NCBI GenBank assembly: GCA_021323635.1
Contig: JAJPKQ010000022.1
Span: forward strand, 85,342-149,341
Direction: 5' to 3'
DNA from: a bacterium
Lineage (GTDB): Bacteria; Actinomycetota; Thermoleophilia; Solirubrobacterales; Solirubrobacteraceae
Length of the DNA: 64,000 bases
In this document: piece by piece, positions 35,519-43,703 of the stretch
Position numbering within the stretch: the first letter of the stretch is position 1
How the letters are laid out: every line of letters starts with the position of its first letter
Program-made: the position numbers and the translations under genes
The notes under the pieces: generated by a model
Seen by the model: the letters and a program-made list of their open reading frames with translations, nothing else
Databases searched by the model: none
Told to the model about the DNA's origin: nothing

Positions 35519-36649
35519 TCAGCTCTCGGTCGCGGTTGAAGCCGGTCCGCGCACGCGGTAGAGGCGGACCGGCTCGCTGATCCCGCGCAGCCGCCGCGCG
35601 CCGGCGAAGGACCAGCTGAAGGGCTCCTCGGGAAGCGCTCGGCGCACCTCCTCGTGGGTCAGGACGCTGCCCGGGCGGGCGATGTCGGTCAGCCGGCTGG
35701 CGAGGTTGACCGGCCGTCCGTACCAGTCCGCAGCGCGCGAGAGGGCGTGTCCAAAGGCGATGCCGGCACGCAGGCGCGGCAGCGCGTGCTCTGCCTCCGC
35801 GACATCGACCAGCCTCAGCGCGGTCTCAAGCAGCGGCGGCAGCTCGGCGCTGACGAGCATGAGGCCGTCGCCGAGCGTCTTGACCAGGCGCACAGGCGGA
35901 TGCGCAAGCTCGGCCCCGAGCGTCTCCAGACGCAGCGCGATCGCGGTCAGCTCGTGCGGCTCCAGGCGCTCGCCGGCGCGGGTGAAGCCGACGAGGTCGG
36001 CAAAGGCGACGCCGATCGGCCGCGCTCCCGGGAGCGCGGCCGCTGATAGCTCGGCGGCGCTGACCGCCTCGGAGCGGAAGTGGTTGCGCAGGTGCAGGCC
36101 GAGCGTGCGGCCGAGCAGCTGGTCGAGCATCGGCGTCAGCGCAGAGACGACCTGCACCCAGCGCTCCGCAAGCTCCTCCTCGCGTGCGCCCGGATCGCGC
36201 GTGAGCGAGATCGCGACCTCTCCCATCACCTCTGCCACCGGCGGCAGCGCGCGCGCGAGCACGCGTGCGACCTCGAGCAGGCTCTCATCGCCCACGCCGG
36301 CTGCGCGATAGGCGGCGAGCACGCGCGCAAGCTCCAGGTCGCCGTCGCCGTAGACGCGTTCCTGCGCGCCCGCCACGGCAAGCCCGGCCGCGTGCATCAC
36401 TTGCTCCAGGAATGCCGGATCGAGCCCGGAGGCGGCGGCCACCTCCGCTCTGGTGTGTTTGGCGCCGCCGCCCACCAGGCGCTCCGCGCCCACGAACAGC
36501 AGCGTGTCGTTGGCCTGCGCGCTGCGCAGCTCCTCGACTCCGACGCCGCTTGCTGCAAGTCGGCGCAGCAGTCGCAGGCGCTCTGCGCGCGCATCGCCGC
36601 TCAAGCCATCGAGCAGGCCCTCGGCTGCAAAATCGATCTGCTGTGGCAT
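35519..36649 (-). CDS. class III adenylate cyclase with N-terminal regulatory domain (Rv1264-like)
   Basis: 376 residues. The N-terminal about 190 residues are helical and resemble the autoinhibitory domain of Mycobacterium Rv1264 ('LLDGLSGDARAERLRLLRRLAASGVGVEELRSAQANDTLLFVGAERLVGGG'), a pH-sensing adenylyl cyclase. The catalytic domain has metal Asp residues ('GVAFADLVGFTRAGE', near 215; 'LVKTLGDGLMLVS'), the adenine-recognising Lys in 'LVKTLGDG', and the Asp-Asn-Arg set in 'DWYGRPVNLASRL'. All key residues are intact, so it should make cAMP from ATP. The ATG giving MPQQIDF is selected because the open frame upstream runs through the divergent cupin gene. Confidence 0.88.
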   Translation of the reverse strand: MPQQIDFAAEGLLDGLSGDARAERLRLLRRLAASGVGVEELRSAQANDTLLFVGAERLVGGGAKHTRAEVAAASGLDPAFLEQVMHAAGLAVAGAQERVYGDGDLELARVLAAYRAAGVGDESLLEVARVLARALPPVAEVMGEVAISLTRDPGAREEELAERWVQVVSALTPMLDQLLGRTLGLHLRNHFRSEAVSAAELSAAALPGARPIGVAFADLVGFTRAGERLEPHELTAIALRLETLGAELAHPPVRLVKTLGDGLMLVSAELPPLLETALRLVDVAEAEHALPRLRAGIAFGHALSRAADWYGRPVNLASRLTDIARPGSVLTHEEVRRALPEEPFSWSFAGARRLRGISEPVRLYRVRGPASTATES

Positions 36650-36727
36650 CGAGCTCCTTCCCGGGGTGTGCGGAGGCATACATGTAAGCGCAGCGGGCGG
36701 CGCGCGGCGCTGTGGCAAGATGAGGCG

Positions 36728-37159
36728 ATGGAGCGCGCAACGACCCAGACGCGTCTGCGCGAGCGCGCGCCGGAGCGCTTTGTGCCGTTGCGGCGGGAGC
36801 TTGGCGTCAGCACCTTCGGGATCAACCAGATCGTGCTGGAGCCCGGGCAGCGCGGGCGCATCCATCGTCACCTGCGCCAAGAGGAGGTCTACCTGGTGCT
36901 CTCCGGCACACTGAGCCTGCTCATCGACGGCGAGGAGATGGAGCTCGAGGCTGGCGAGCTGATCCGCGTCGCCCCCGAGTGCCGCCGGCAGCTGGCAAAC
37001 CGCGGCCCGGGGCCGCTGTCGGTGCTCGCGCTCGGTGGCGCGAATCCCCACGAGGGTCGTGACGGGGAGGCATTCGAGAGCTTTCACGCCGAGCACGGCG
37101 CGCCCCCGCAGGAGCTGCCCCTACCGCCGGACCTCGATCAGGGGGAGCTGCGCGCATAG
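36728..37159 (+). CDS. cupin-domain protein
   Basis: 143 residues. The cupin pattern is 'HRHLRQEEVYLVLSGTLSLLIDGEEMELEAGELIRVAPECRRQLANRGPGPLSVLALGG', with two His and a Glu in the first motif. Small cupins serve as sugar isomerases, dioxygenases or regulators; nothing specifies which. The ATG has a GAGGCG site nearby. It is divergent from the adenylate cyclase and stands just before an MFS transporter. It resembles the second cupin at 38701, on the other side of the same transporter. Confidence 0.85.
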   Translation: MERATTQTRLRERAPERFVPLRRELGVSTFGINQIVLEPGQRGRIHRHLRQEEVYLVLSGTLSLLIDGEEMELEAGELIRVAPECRRQLANRGPGPLSVLALGGANPHEGRDGEAFESFHAEHGAPPQELPLPPDLDQGELRA

Positions 37160-37209
37160 CGACGCCGCAGCGGACAACGCCGGCGCTCTCGCGCAGGCGG
37201 CGCCTGACG

Positions 37210-38631
37210 GTGCTTGTGATCTGCTCGATGAGCCTGCTGATCGTGGGCCTTGATGTGACGATCGTCAACGTCGCGCTGCCCGCGATCCATCGCTCCCTGC
37301 ACTCGAGCTACTCGGCGTTGCAGTGGACGATCGACGCCTACACCCTCGTGCTTGCAAGCCTGCTGATGCTCTCGGGCTCGACCGCCGATCGCATCGGGCG
37401 ACGACGGCTCTTCCAGGTCGGTCTCGCCACCTTCTCGGCCGGCTCGCTGCTCTGCGCGCTGGCGCCGAACGCAGGCTTTCTGATCGCCTTCCGCGCGATG
37501 CAGGCGATCGGCGGCTCGATGCTGAACCCGGTCGCGATGTCGATCATCCGCAACGTCTTCGAGGATCCGCGCGAGCGCGCGCAGGCGATCGGCGTCTGGG
37601 GCGCGATGATCGGGCTCTCGATGGCGCTCGGCCCGATCACTGGAGGCGCGCTTGTGGACTCGGTCGGCTGGCGCGCCGTCTTTCTGGTGAATGTGCCGAT
37701 CGGGCTGCTTGCGATCGTCCTGACCGCGCTCTACGTGCCCGAGTCGCGGGCGCCGCGCGCGCGGCGCATCGACCCGCTCGGTCAGGCGCTGATCGTGGTC
37801 GCGCTGGCGGCGCTCACCTACGCGATCATCGAGGGCGGCGACCACGGCTTCGGCGCTGGCGATGTGATCGCCTTCTTCGCCCTCGCCGGGTGCGCGTTCG
37901 CGGCGTTGGTGATCCACGAGCTGCGCACCTTTGAGCCGCTGATCGAGCTGCGCTTCTTCCGCAGCGCGCCCTTCAGCGGCGCCAGCGCGATCGCGGTGGC
38001 GGCGTTTGCGGCGATGGGCGGCTTCCTCTTCCTCAACACCCTCTATCTGCAGGACGTGCGCGGCCTCTCGGCGCTCGACGCCGGCCTCTACACGCTGCCG
38101 ATGGCGGGCATGACCGTGATCCTCGCGCCGATCTCAGGTCGGATCGTCGGCGCCCGCGGCGCTCGTCCCTCGATGGTGCTAGCGGCGCTTGCGCTGATCG
38201 CAAGCGGCGTGATGCTCGCGCAGATCGGCGATCACACCGCCACCGCCTACCTGCTTGGCGCCTACTTCGCCTTCGGCGTCGGCTTTGGGCTTGTGAACCC
38301 GCCGATCACTAACACGGCGGTCTCGGGCATGCCGCCCGCGCAGGCCGGCGTCGCGGCGGCGGTCGCCTCGACCAGCCGCCAGGTCGGCCAGACGCTGGGC
38401 GTCGCCGTGCTGGGAGCGATCGCCGCCGGATCGACGAGCGCGCACATCGGCCCGGGCTTCGCGGCGGCGACCCATCCGGCCTGGTGGGTGATCGCGGCGC
38501 TCGGCGTCGTGATCCTGGCAGCCGCGCTCGCCTCGACCGGTCGCTGGGCGCAGCGCACCGCGCGCGCGACCGCAGAGCTCTTCCGCGAAGGCGTCTGCAG
38601 CCGCACCGGCGCAGCCGAGGTGACGGCATAG
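37210..38631 (+). CDS. MFS drug transporter, DHA2 (EmrB/QacA) family
   Basis: 473 residues with 14 hydrophobic helices. 'GLDVTIVNVALPAIHRSL' is the DHA2 helix-1 signature, 'SGSTADRIGRRRLF' the loop motif A, and 'VWGAMIGLSMALGPITGGALVDSVGWRAVFLVNVPIGL' the fourth/fifth helix region. The protein should expel a drug or metabolite with proton exchange. The GTG at the listed position begins right at the first helix, leaving no cytoplasmic N-terminus. The frame upstream encodes a plausible TPQRTTPALSRRRLT, but the only candidate start there is an ATA overlapping the cupin stop, with a GGGGGAG before it. Confidence 0.88.
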   Translation: MLVICSMSLLIVGLDVTIVNVALPAIHRSLHSSYSALQWTIDAYTLVLASLLMLSGSTADRIGRRRLFQVGLATFSAGSLLCALAPNAGFLIAFRAMQAIGGSMLNPVAMSIIRNVFEDPRERAQAIGVWGAMIGLSMALGPITGGALVDSVGWRAVFLVNVPIGLLAIVLTALYVPESRAPRARRIDPLGQALIVVALAALTYAIIEGGDHGFGAGDVIAFFALAGCAFAALVIHELRTFEPLIELRFFRSAPFSGASAIAVAAFAAMGGFLFLNTLYLQDVRGLSALDAGLYTLPMAGMTVILAPISGRIVGARGARPSMVLAALALIASGVMLAQIGDHTATAYLLGAYFAFGVGFGLVNPPITNTAVSGMPPAQAGVAAAVASTSRQVGQTLGVAVLGAIAAGSTSAHIGPGFAAATHPAWWVIAALGVVILAAALASTGRWAQRTARATAELFREGVCSRTGAAEVTA

Positions 38632-38700
38632 CATTGGAGCCCGCGGCGACGGCGGCGCGAAGGTGCTCGCTCGCCAGAGGCCCCAAGCGGGCGCGCGCGG

Positions 38701-39090
38701 CTAATGGGGCCAGGGATGCTCTTGCAGCAATTCGGCGTCGCCCTCATGATGGGGTCCGAAGACGATCAGCTCGAGCCCTTGCGGCCCGGCTTCAAAGGCG
38801 CGCACCACGCTCGGCTCGACGCGGATCGCATCCAGCGGGGAGACTGTGAGGACCTTGTCGTCCACGAGCATCCGGCCGCTGCCGGAGAGGACGACATAGA
38901 CCTCCTCGGCGCGCTTGTGGCGATGGGCGAAGCCCTGGCGTCTGCCCGGCTTTATGCGCTGCAACGCCAAGCCGATCGTCTCGCAGCCGAGATCTCCGCG
39001 CGCGAATCGGGCCTCCTGAATCGCCGAGAGGCCGGCCGCGCCGGCGCGGTCAGGAACCTCGCCTAGGTTGACGAGCGTGAAGGTCGCCAC
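38701..39090 (-). CDS. cupin-domain protein
   Basis: 129 residues with a cupin core: 'IKPGRRQGFAHRHKRAEEVYVVLSGSGRMLVDDKVLTVSPLDAIRVEPSVVRAFEAG'. The N-terminus (MATFTLVNLGEVPDRAGAAG) and C-terminus (DAELLQEHPWPH) are not diagnostic. It is convergent with the MFS transporter gene, which also has a cupin on its upstream side. The metal ligands HRH...E are retained. Function unknown. Confidence 0.85.
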   Translation of the reverse strand: MATFTLVNLGEVPDRAGAAGLSAIQEARFARGDLGCETIGLALQRIKPGRRQGFAHRHKRAEEVYVVLSGSGRMLVDDKVLTVSPLDAIRVEPSVVRAFEAGPQGLELIVFGPHHEGDAELLQEHPWPH

Positions 39091-39132
39091 GCGGCGATCC
39101 TACCCCGCTCGGCCGGCTTGCACGTCGATCGC

Positions 39133-39741
39133 TCAGGCGCGCTGCAGCGCGGCGACCCAGTCGGCGACGGTCAGGACCTGGGCCTGGCGCGGGAAGACGC
39201 GCTCGAGCAGCACGACGTGCAGCTCGGGGTCGGCGTCCGCGCAGCCATCCGCGAGCACCGCAAGCGCGAAGTCAAGATCGGCGGCCTGGCGAAGGGTCGA
39301 GAGCACCACGCCGCTGGTCGCGATGCCGCAGAGCACGAGCGAGTCGATTGTGCGGGCGCGCAGCAGCAGCTCCAGGTCCGATCCGGAGAAGGCGCTCACT
39401 CGGCGCTTGGTCACGACGATGTCCCCGCGCTGGGGCGCGAGCGCAGGGTGGACGTCGCTTGAGACACCTTCGATGAAGCTCTCGAAGTCGCGCAGGCGCG
39501 AGAAGGAGGGGTTGCGGGCGCTGACTTCGGGATAGCCCGGCCGGAAGCCGACCTTGACAAAGATCACCTGTACGCCCGCTCGGCGGGCGGCGTCGATCGC
39601 CTCCGTCAGCCGCGCCAGCAGCGTTTCGCTTCCCAGCCGCTCGACGATGCCCGGCTGCACGTCCATCACCAGCAGTGCGGTCCGTTGCGGGTCCACGGCG
39701 GGATCGTAAGCGCAGGCGTCCTGCGCCGCGGAGCCGAGCAT
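39133..39741 (-). CDS. isochorismatase-fold protein without the catalytic cysteine
   Basis: 202 residues of the cysteine hydrolase (isochorismatase) fold: Asp27 in 'LLVMDVQPG', Lys112 in 'DIVVTKRRVSAF', and 'LVLCGIATSGVVLSTLRQAADLDF'. The nucleophilic Cys expected at position 145 (usual GxxTxxCV) is Val here, so hydrolase activity by the standard triad is doubtful. Similar cysteine-less sequences are common in this family. It is divergent from the dienelactone hydrolase across a 134-base gap with a palindromic operator-like sequence. Confidence 0.82.
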   Translation of the reverse strand: MLGSAAQDACAYDPAVDPQRTALLVMDVQPGIVERLGSETLLARLTEAIDAARRAGVQVIFVKVGFRPGYPEVSARNPSFSRLRDFESFIEGVSSDVHPALAPQRGDIVVTKRRVSAFSGSDLELLLRARTIDSLVLCGIATSGVVLSTLRQAADLDFALAVLADGCADADPELHVVLLERVFPRQAQVLTVADWVAALQRA

Positions 39742-39772
39742 GTCTTGCGGGCGCCCGAGCAGACCGCAGGTT

Positions 39773-39788
39773 CTTACGTAAACGTAAG
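39773..39788. promoter_or_regulatory. palindromic operator-like site
   Basis: The perfect inverted repeat CTTACG-TAAA-CGTAAG lies in the gap between the divergent isochorismatase-like gene and the dienelactone hydrolase gene. Its spacing resembles MerR-type operators (such as TTTACGTAAACGTAAA). A TTACGT (39774-39779) and a TATCAT (39797-39802) with a 17-base spacer would form a rightward promoter, with the palindrome over the -35. A regulator binding here would control both genes. No regulator gene is adjacent. Confidence 0.6.
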
Positions 39789-39802
39789 GTTTGCGCTATC
39801 AT
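39774..39802 (+). promoter_or_regulatory. rightward promoter of dienelactone hydrolase operon
   Basis: -35 TTACGT and -10 TATCAT with exactly 17 bases between. The -35 overlaps the left arm of the palindrome. The gene starts 74 bases downstream. Confidence 0.45.
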
Positions 39803-39875
39803 TGGCGCTCACGGCCGGCGCAACGGACGGCTGAGGCACCTCCAGCAAGAGCGACAGACGCGAAGGCGGCACGCG

Positions 39876-40727
39876 ATGAGACTGCAGAGCGAATGGATCG
39901 AGTACGGCTCAGATGGCGCATCCGTCGCGGCCTATCTGGCGCGAGCGCACCCCGCAGCGGCACAGCCGCTGCCGGGCGTGCTTGTGATTCAGGAGATATG
40001 GGGGCCGGACGGGCACATCTGCGACGTTGCGCAGCGTCTGGCGGAGGCCGGCTATCTGGCGCTCGCTGTCGACCTCTACTCGCACGGTGGGCGCCCGCCC
40101 GAGCTTGCGGCCGAGCGCATCGAGGCGGCCAAGTCCTTCCTTGACTCGGTGGGGCAGACGGCGTGGATGGACCCCGCCGCCCGCGCGGCGGAGCTGGCAA
40201 AGCTGCCGGCGGAGCGCGCAGAGCAGGTCGGCGCGACGCTTGGCGCGCTGCTCTCGGGAACGCGCCCGATGGGGCGCTATCTCGCTGACCTGCGCGCAGC
40301 CTACGCGTGGCTGGCGCAGCACCCCGGCTGCGATGGTCGCGTTGCCTCGGTCGGCTTCTGCCTGGGCGGCGGCCTCTCGGCGCAGCTTGCCTGCAGCGAG
40401 AGCGCCCTTGCGGCAGCGGTTATCTTCTACGGCGCCGCTCCGGCCGCCGAGCAGGTCGCGCAGATCGCCTGTCCGCTGCTGGGCATCTACGGCGCCGAGG
40501 ATGAGCGCATCAACGCCGGCGTGCCCGCCTTTGCAGGTGCGATGGCGGCGGCGGGCAAGGCGTTTGAGGCGATCTACTTCGAGGGCGCCGGCCATGCCTT
40601 CTTCAACGACACCCGCGCCTCCTACCGCGCAGGACCGGCGCGCTCGGCTTGGGCGCGCACGCTCGACTTCCTCGATCGCCACACCTCCCCCGCGGGCGCG
40701 CGCAGCGAAGGGGGCGCCGGCCGATGA
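39876..40727 (+). CDS. dienelactone hydrolase-family protein
   Basis: 283 residues of the DLH alpha/beta hydrolase branch. The oxyanion/nucleophile region is 'VASVGFCLGGGLSAQLA', with Cys near residue 162; Asp is in 'GIYGAEDERINAGV' near 207 and His in 'FEGAGHAFFNDTR' near 240. DLH enzymes open dienelactones in aromatic degradation, but many act on other esters. A GAAGG ribosome site precedes the ATG. The stop overlaps the start of the next transporter (ATGA), so the pair are coupled. Confidence 0.9.
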   Translation: MRLQSEWIEYGSDGASVAAYLARAHPAAAQPLPGVLVIQEIWGPDGHICDVAQRLAEAGYLALAVDLYSHGGRPPELAAERIEAAKSFLDSVGQTAWMDPAARAAELAKLPAERAEQVGATLGALLSGTRPMGRYLADLRAAYAWLAQHPGCDGRVASVGFCLGGGLSAQLACSESALAAAVIFYGAAPAAEQVAQIACPLLGIYGAEDERINAGVPAFAGAMAAAGKAFEAIYFEGAGHAFFNDTRASYRAGPARSAWARTLDFLDRHTSPAGARSEGGAGR

Positions 40728-42478
40728 GCCGCCGCGGCGCCGCCACCCACCCTGAGCGCTACAAGTGGATCGCGCTCTCGAACACCACGCTCGGCATCCT
40801 GATGGCGACGATCAACCAGTCGATCGTGCTGATCGCGCTGCCGGACATCTTCCGCGGCATCCACCTCAACCCGCTCGTGCCCGCGAACACCAGCTATCTG
40901 CTGTGGATGCTGATGGGCTTCATGGTCGTGATGGCTGTGCTCGTCGTCTCGCTCGGCCGCGTCGGCGACATGTACGGCCGGGTGCGCATCTACAACCTCG
41001 GCTTTGCGGTCTTCACGGTGGGCTCGATCCTGCTCTCGCTCACCTGGATGAGCGGCGCCGCCGGCGCCACCTGGATGATCGCGATGCGCATCGTCCAGGG
41101 CATCGGCGGGGCCTGCCTGATGGCGAACTCGAGCGCGATCCTGACCGACGCCTTCCCGGTGCACCAGCGCGGCCTGGCGCTGGGGATCAACATGGTCTCG
41201 GCGATCGCGGGCTCCTTCATCGGGCTCGTGCTCGGCGGCGTGCTCGCGCCCGTCTCCTGGCGGCTGATCTTCCTCGTCTCGGTCCCGGTCGGGCTCTTCG
41301 GGACGGTCTGGGCATACATGAAGCTCGAGGAGCGGGGCATCCGCCGTCAGGCGCGGATCGACTGGCTCGGCAACCTCACCTTCGGCGCGGGGCTGATCCT
41401 GCTGCTGGTCGGGATCACCTACGGCATCCTCCCCTACGGCGGTCACGACATGGGCTGGACGAACCCCGAGGTGATCGGCGAGCTCTCAGGCGGGCTGGCG
41501 CTGCTTGCCCTCTTCCTCCTCCTCGAGCGGCGGGTCGCGGAGCCGATGTTCCGGCTCTCCCTCTTCCGCATCCGCCCCTTCAGCGCCGGCAGCCTTGCGG
41601 CGCTGCTGGCAGCGCTCGCGCGCGGCGGGCTGATGTTCATGCTGATCATCTGGCTGCAGGGGATCTGGCTGCCTGAGCACGGCTACCCCTTCTCGGAGAC
41701 GCCGCTGTGGGCGGGTATCTACCTGCTGCCGCTCTCCGTGGGCTTCCTTGTGGCCGGGCCCTTTGCCGGGCGCCTCGCCGACCGCTTCGGCGCCAGGCCG
41801 TTCGCCACCGGCGGGATGATCGTGGCGGCGGGCACCTTCGGGCTGCTGATCGCGCTGCCCGTCGCATTCCCCTATTGGGCCTTCGCGCTCGTGATCCTCT
41901 GCAACGGCCTCGCGATGGGCCTCTTTGCGGCGCCGAACCAGACCGGGATCATGAACAGCCTGCCGCCTGACCAGCGTGGCGCCGGTGCCGGCATGGCCGG
42001 GACCTTCCAGAACTCGGCGATGGTGCTCTCGATCGGCATCTTCTTCTCGCTGATCATCGTCGGGCTGTCCGGGACGCTTCCCCACGCCCTCTACAGCGGC
42101 CTCTCGGCAAACGGGGTGCCGAGCTCCTTTGCGGCGCGCCTCTCGCACCTGCCTCCGGTGGGGACGCTCTTTGCGGCCTTCCTCGGCTACAACCCGATGG
42201 CGACCGTCCTGCATCCGATCCTGCACACGCTCCCCGCCGGCAAGGCCGCCTATCTGACCGGGCACCGCTTCTTCCCGAGCCTCGTCTCGCACCCCTTCGC
42301 GAGCGGCATCCACGAGGCCTTCCTCTTTGCGGCGGGCTGCTGCCTGGTCGCGGCGGTCGCCTCATGGCTGCGCGGCGCCCGCTACATCCATGCTGAGCAG
42401 GGCAGCGCGGAGCAGGAGGCTGCCGCGGCCGCAGAGATCGCGGCGCTCGAGGAGGCCGCGGTGGCGGAGGCCGCCTAG
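40724..42478 (+). CDS. MFS transporter, DHA2 family
   Basis: 584 residues with about 14 helices. 'GILMATINQSIVLIALPDIFRGI' is helix 1, 'VSLGRVGDMYGRVRIY' is loop motif A, 'FPVHQRGLALGINMVSAIAGSFIGLVLGGVL' the fourth/fifth-helix region and 'GIMNSLPPDQRGAGAGMAGTFQNSAMVLSIG' the late family segment. A long extracytoplasmic loop (about residues 440-520) lies before the last helix, and the C-terminus is Ala/Glu-rich. It starts in the stop codon of the hydrolase gene. Substrate unknown; the pairing suggests export or uptake linked to the hydrolase product. Confidence 0.9.
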   Translation: MSRRGAATHPERYKWIALSNTTLGILMATINQSIVLIALPDIFRGIHLNPLVPANTSYLLWMLMGFMVVMAVLVVSLGRVGDMYGRVRIYNLGFAVFTVGSILLSLTWMSGAAGATWMIAMRIVQGIGGACLMANSSAILTDAFPVHQRGLALGINMVSAIAGSFIGLVLGGVLAPVSWRLIFLVSVPVGLFGTVWAYMKLEERGIRRQARIDWLGNLTFGAGLILLLVGITYGILPYGGHDMGWTNPEVIGELSGGLALLALFLLLERRVAEPMFRLSLFRIRPFSAGSLAALLAALARGGLMFMLIIWLQGIWLPEHGYPFSETPLWAGIYLLPLSVGFLVAGPFAGRLADRFGARPFATGGMIVAAGTFGLLIALPVAFPYWAFALVILCNGLAMGLFAAPNQTGIMNSLPPDQRGAGAGMAGTFQNSAMVLSIGIFFSLIIVGLSGTLPHALYSGLSANGVPSSFAARLSHLPPVGTLFAAFLGYNPMATVLHPILHTLPAGKAAYLTGHRFFPSLVSHPFASGIHEAFLFAAGCCLVAAVASWLRGARYIHAEQGSAEQEAAAAAEIAALEEAAVAEAA

Positions 42479-42548
42479 GGCCCTGGGGTCGCGGCGCTCT
42501 GCGTCGACGTCACCTCCGCGGCCACCGTTAGCCTGCGCTTGGCGAGCT

Positions 42549-43691
42549 ATGGCGGCAGGCAAGCAAGGGCGCGGCAGCGCCCCCGGCGGCGTCGGCGCAC
42601 CCTCTCTGCGCTCCAAGCGGGTGATCCTCAGCATCCTGCTTGCGATCTCGGCGATCGTCGGGATGTACCTGATCGCGGGCAGCCTCGAAGGGTTCTCGCG
42701 CACCGCCAGGCGCCTGGGCAGCGGCTCGCTCGGCTGGCTGCTCGCCGCCGGCGCGCTCGAGCTTGCCTCGATCGGCGGCTACGCCGTGCTCTTCTGGTCC
42801 GTGATCGCCCGCGATGTGCCAAAGATCGGCTGGCGAGCCTCCGTGCAGATCCCGCTCGCGGGAATCGCCGCGCTGCGGCTGCTTGCGACAGGCGGCGCCG
42901 GCGGATTTGCTGTCACAGCGTGGGCGCTGCGCCGAGCGGGGATGACCGCGCGCATGATCGGCACGCGCATGATCGCCGCGCTTGTGATCGAGTACTCGCT
43001 CTACCTGCTCTCGCTCGTGGTCTTCGGCTTCGGCCTGTGGGCGGGCCTCTTTGTCGGCGGCGGCTCCTTCGCGCTCACGCTGCTGCCGGCGGCGATCTCG
43101 CTTGCGCTGATCGCGATCGTGCTCGGCTTTGCGGCGCTGCCGCTGCCCGGCAGCGAGCGCCGGGATGCTGCCGGGGCGCCTCGGGAGGAGGGCGGAACGC
43201 CCGCGCGGCCCATCGCGACGCTGCGGGCGCGTCTGCTGGTGGCGCGGCAGACCGCCCATGCGGGGGTGCGCGCGGCGCTCTCGGCGCTGTCGCTGCAGAG
43301 CCCGGACCTGCGCTCGCTGGGCATGCTTGGGGCGCTCGCCTACTGGTTCTTCGACATCGCGGTCCTGTGGTGCTCCTTTCGCGCCTTCGTGCCGCCGCCG
43401 GCTGTCGCGGTGGTCGTGATGGGCTACTTCCTGGGCACGTTCGGCTCGCTGCTGCCGCTGGCGGGCGGCGTCGGCGGGGTCGAGGGCGGGATGTTCGGCG
43501 TCTTCGTCGCCTTCGGGGTGCAGCCCGCGCATGCGCTCCTGGGCGTCCTCACCTACCGCCTGATCTCCTTCTGGCTGCCCACGCTGCCGGGCGTCGCCGG
43601 CTATCTCGGCCTGCGGCGCACCGTCCACGGCTGGGAGTCGGCCGCTCGCGAGAGCGCGCAGCAGGAGCGCGCGACGGCCGGGAGCGCCTGA
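42549..43691 (+). CDS. flippase-like membrane protein (LPG-synthase TM/UPF0104-like)
   Basis: 380 residues with about eight helices and a cytoplasmic insert (about residues 205-245). 'FWSVIARDVPKIGWRASVQIPLAGIAALRLLATGGAGGFAVTAWALRRAGM' and 'PLAGGVGGVEGGMFGVFVAFGVQPAHALLGVLTYRLISFWLPTLPGVAGYLGLRR' are typical of the lysylphosphatidylglycerol-synthase transmembrane/AglD family, found as lipid flippase or aminoacyl-lipid enzymes. Without the C-terminal catalytic domain it is more probably a flippase-like protein. The ATG follows a TTAGCCTGCG -10-like region. Confidence 0.82.
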   Translation: MAAGKQGRGSAPGGVGAPSLRSKRVILSILLAISAIVGMYLIAGSLEGFSRTARRLGSGSLGWLLAAGALELASIGGYAVLFWSVIARDVPKIGWRASVQIPLAGIAALRLLATGGAGGFAVTAWALRRAGMTARMIGTRMIAALVIEYSLYLLSLVVFGFGLWAGLFVGGGSFALTLLPAAISLALIAIVLGFAALPLPGSERRDAAGAPREEGGTPARPIATLRARLLVARQTAHAGVRAALSALSLQSPDLRSLGMLGALAYWFFDIAVLWCSFRAFVPPPAVAVVVMGYFLGTFGSLLPLAGGVGGVEGGMFGVFVAFGVQPAHALLGVLTYRLISFWLPTLPGVAGYLGLRRTVHGWESAARESAQQERATAGSA

Positions 43692-43703
43692 GCGCAGCTG
43701 CGC

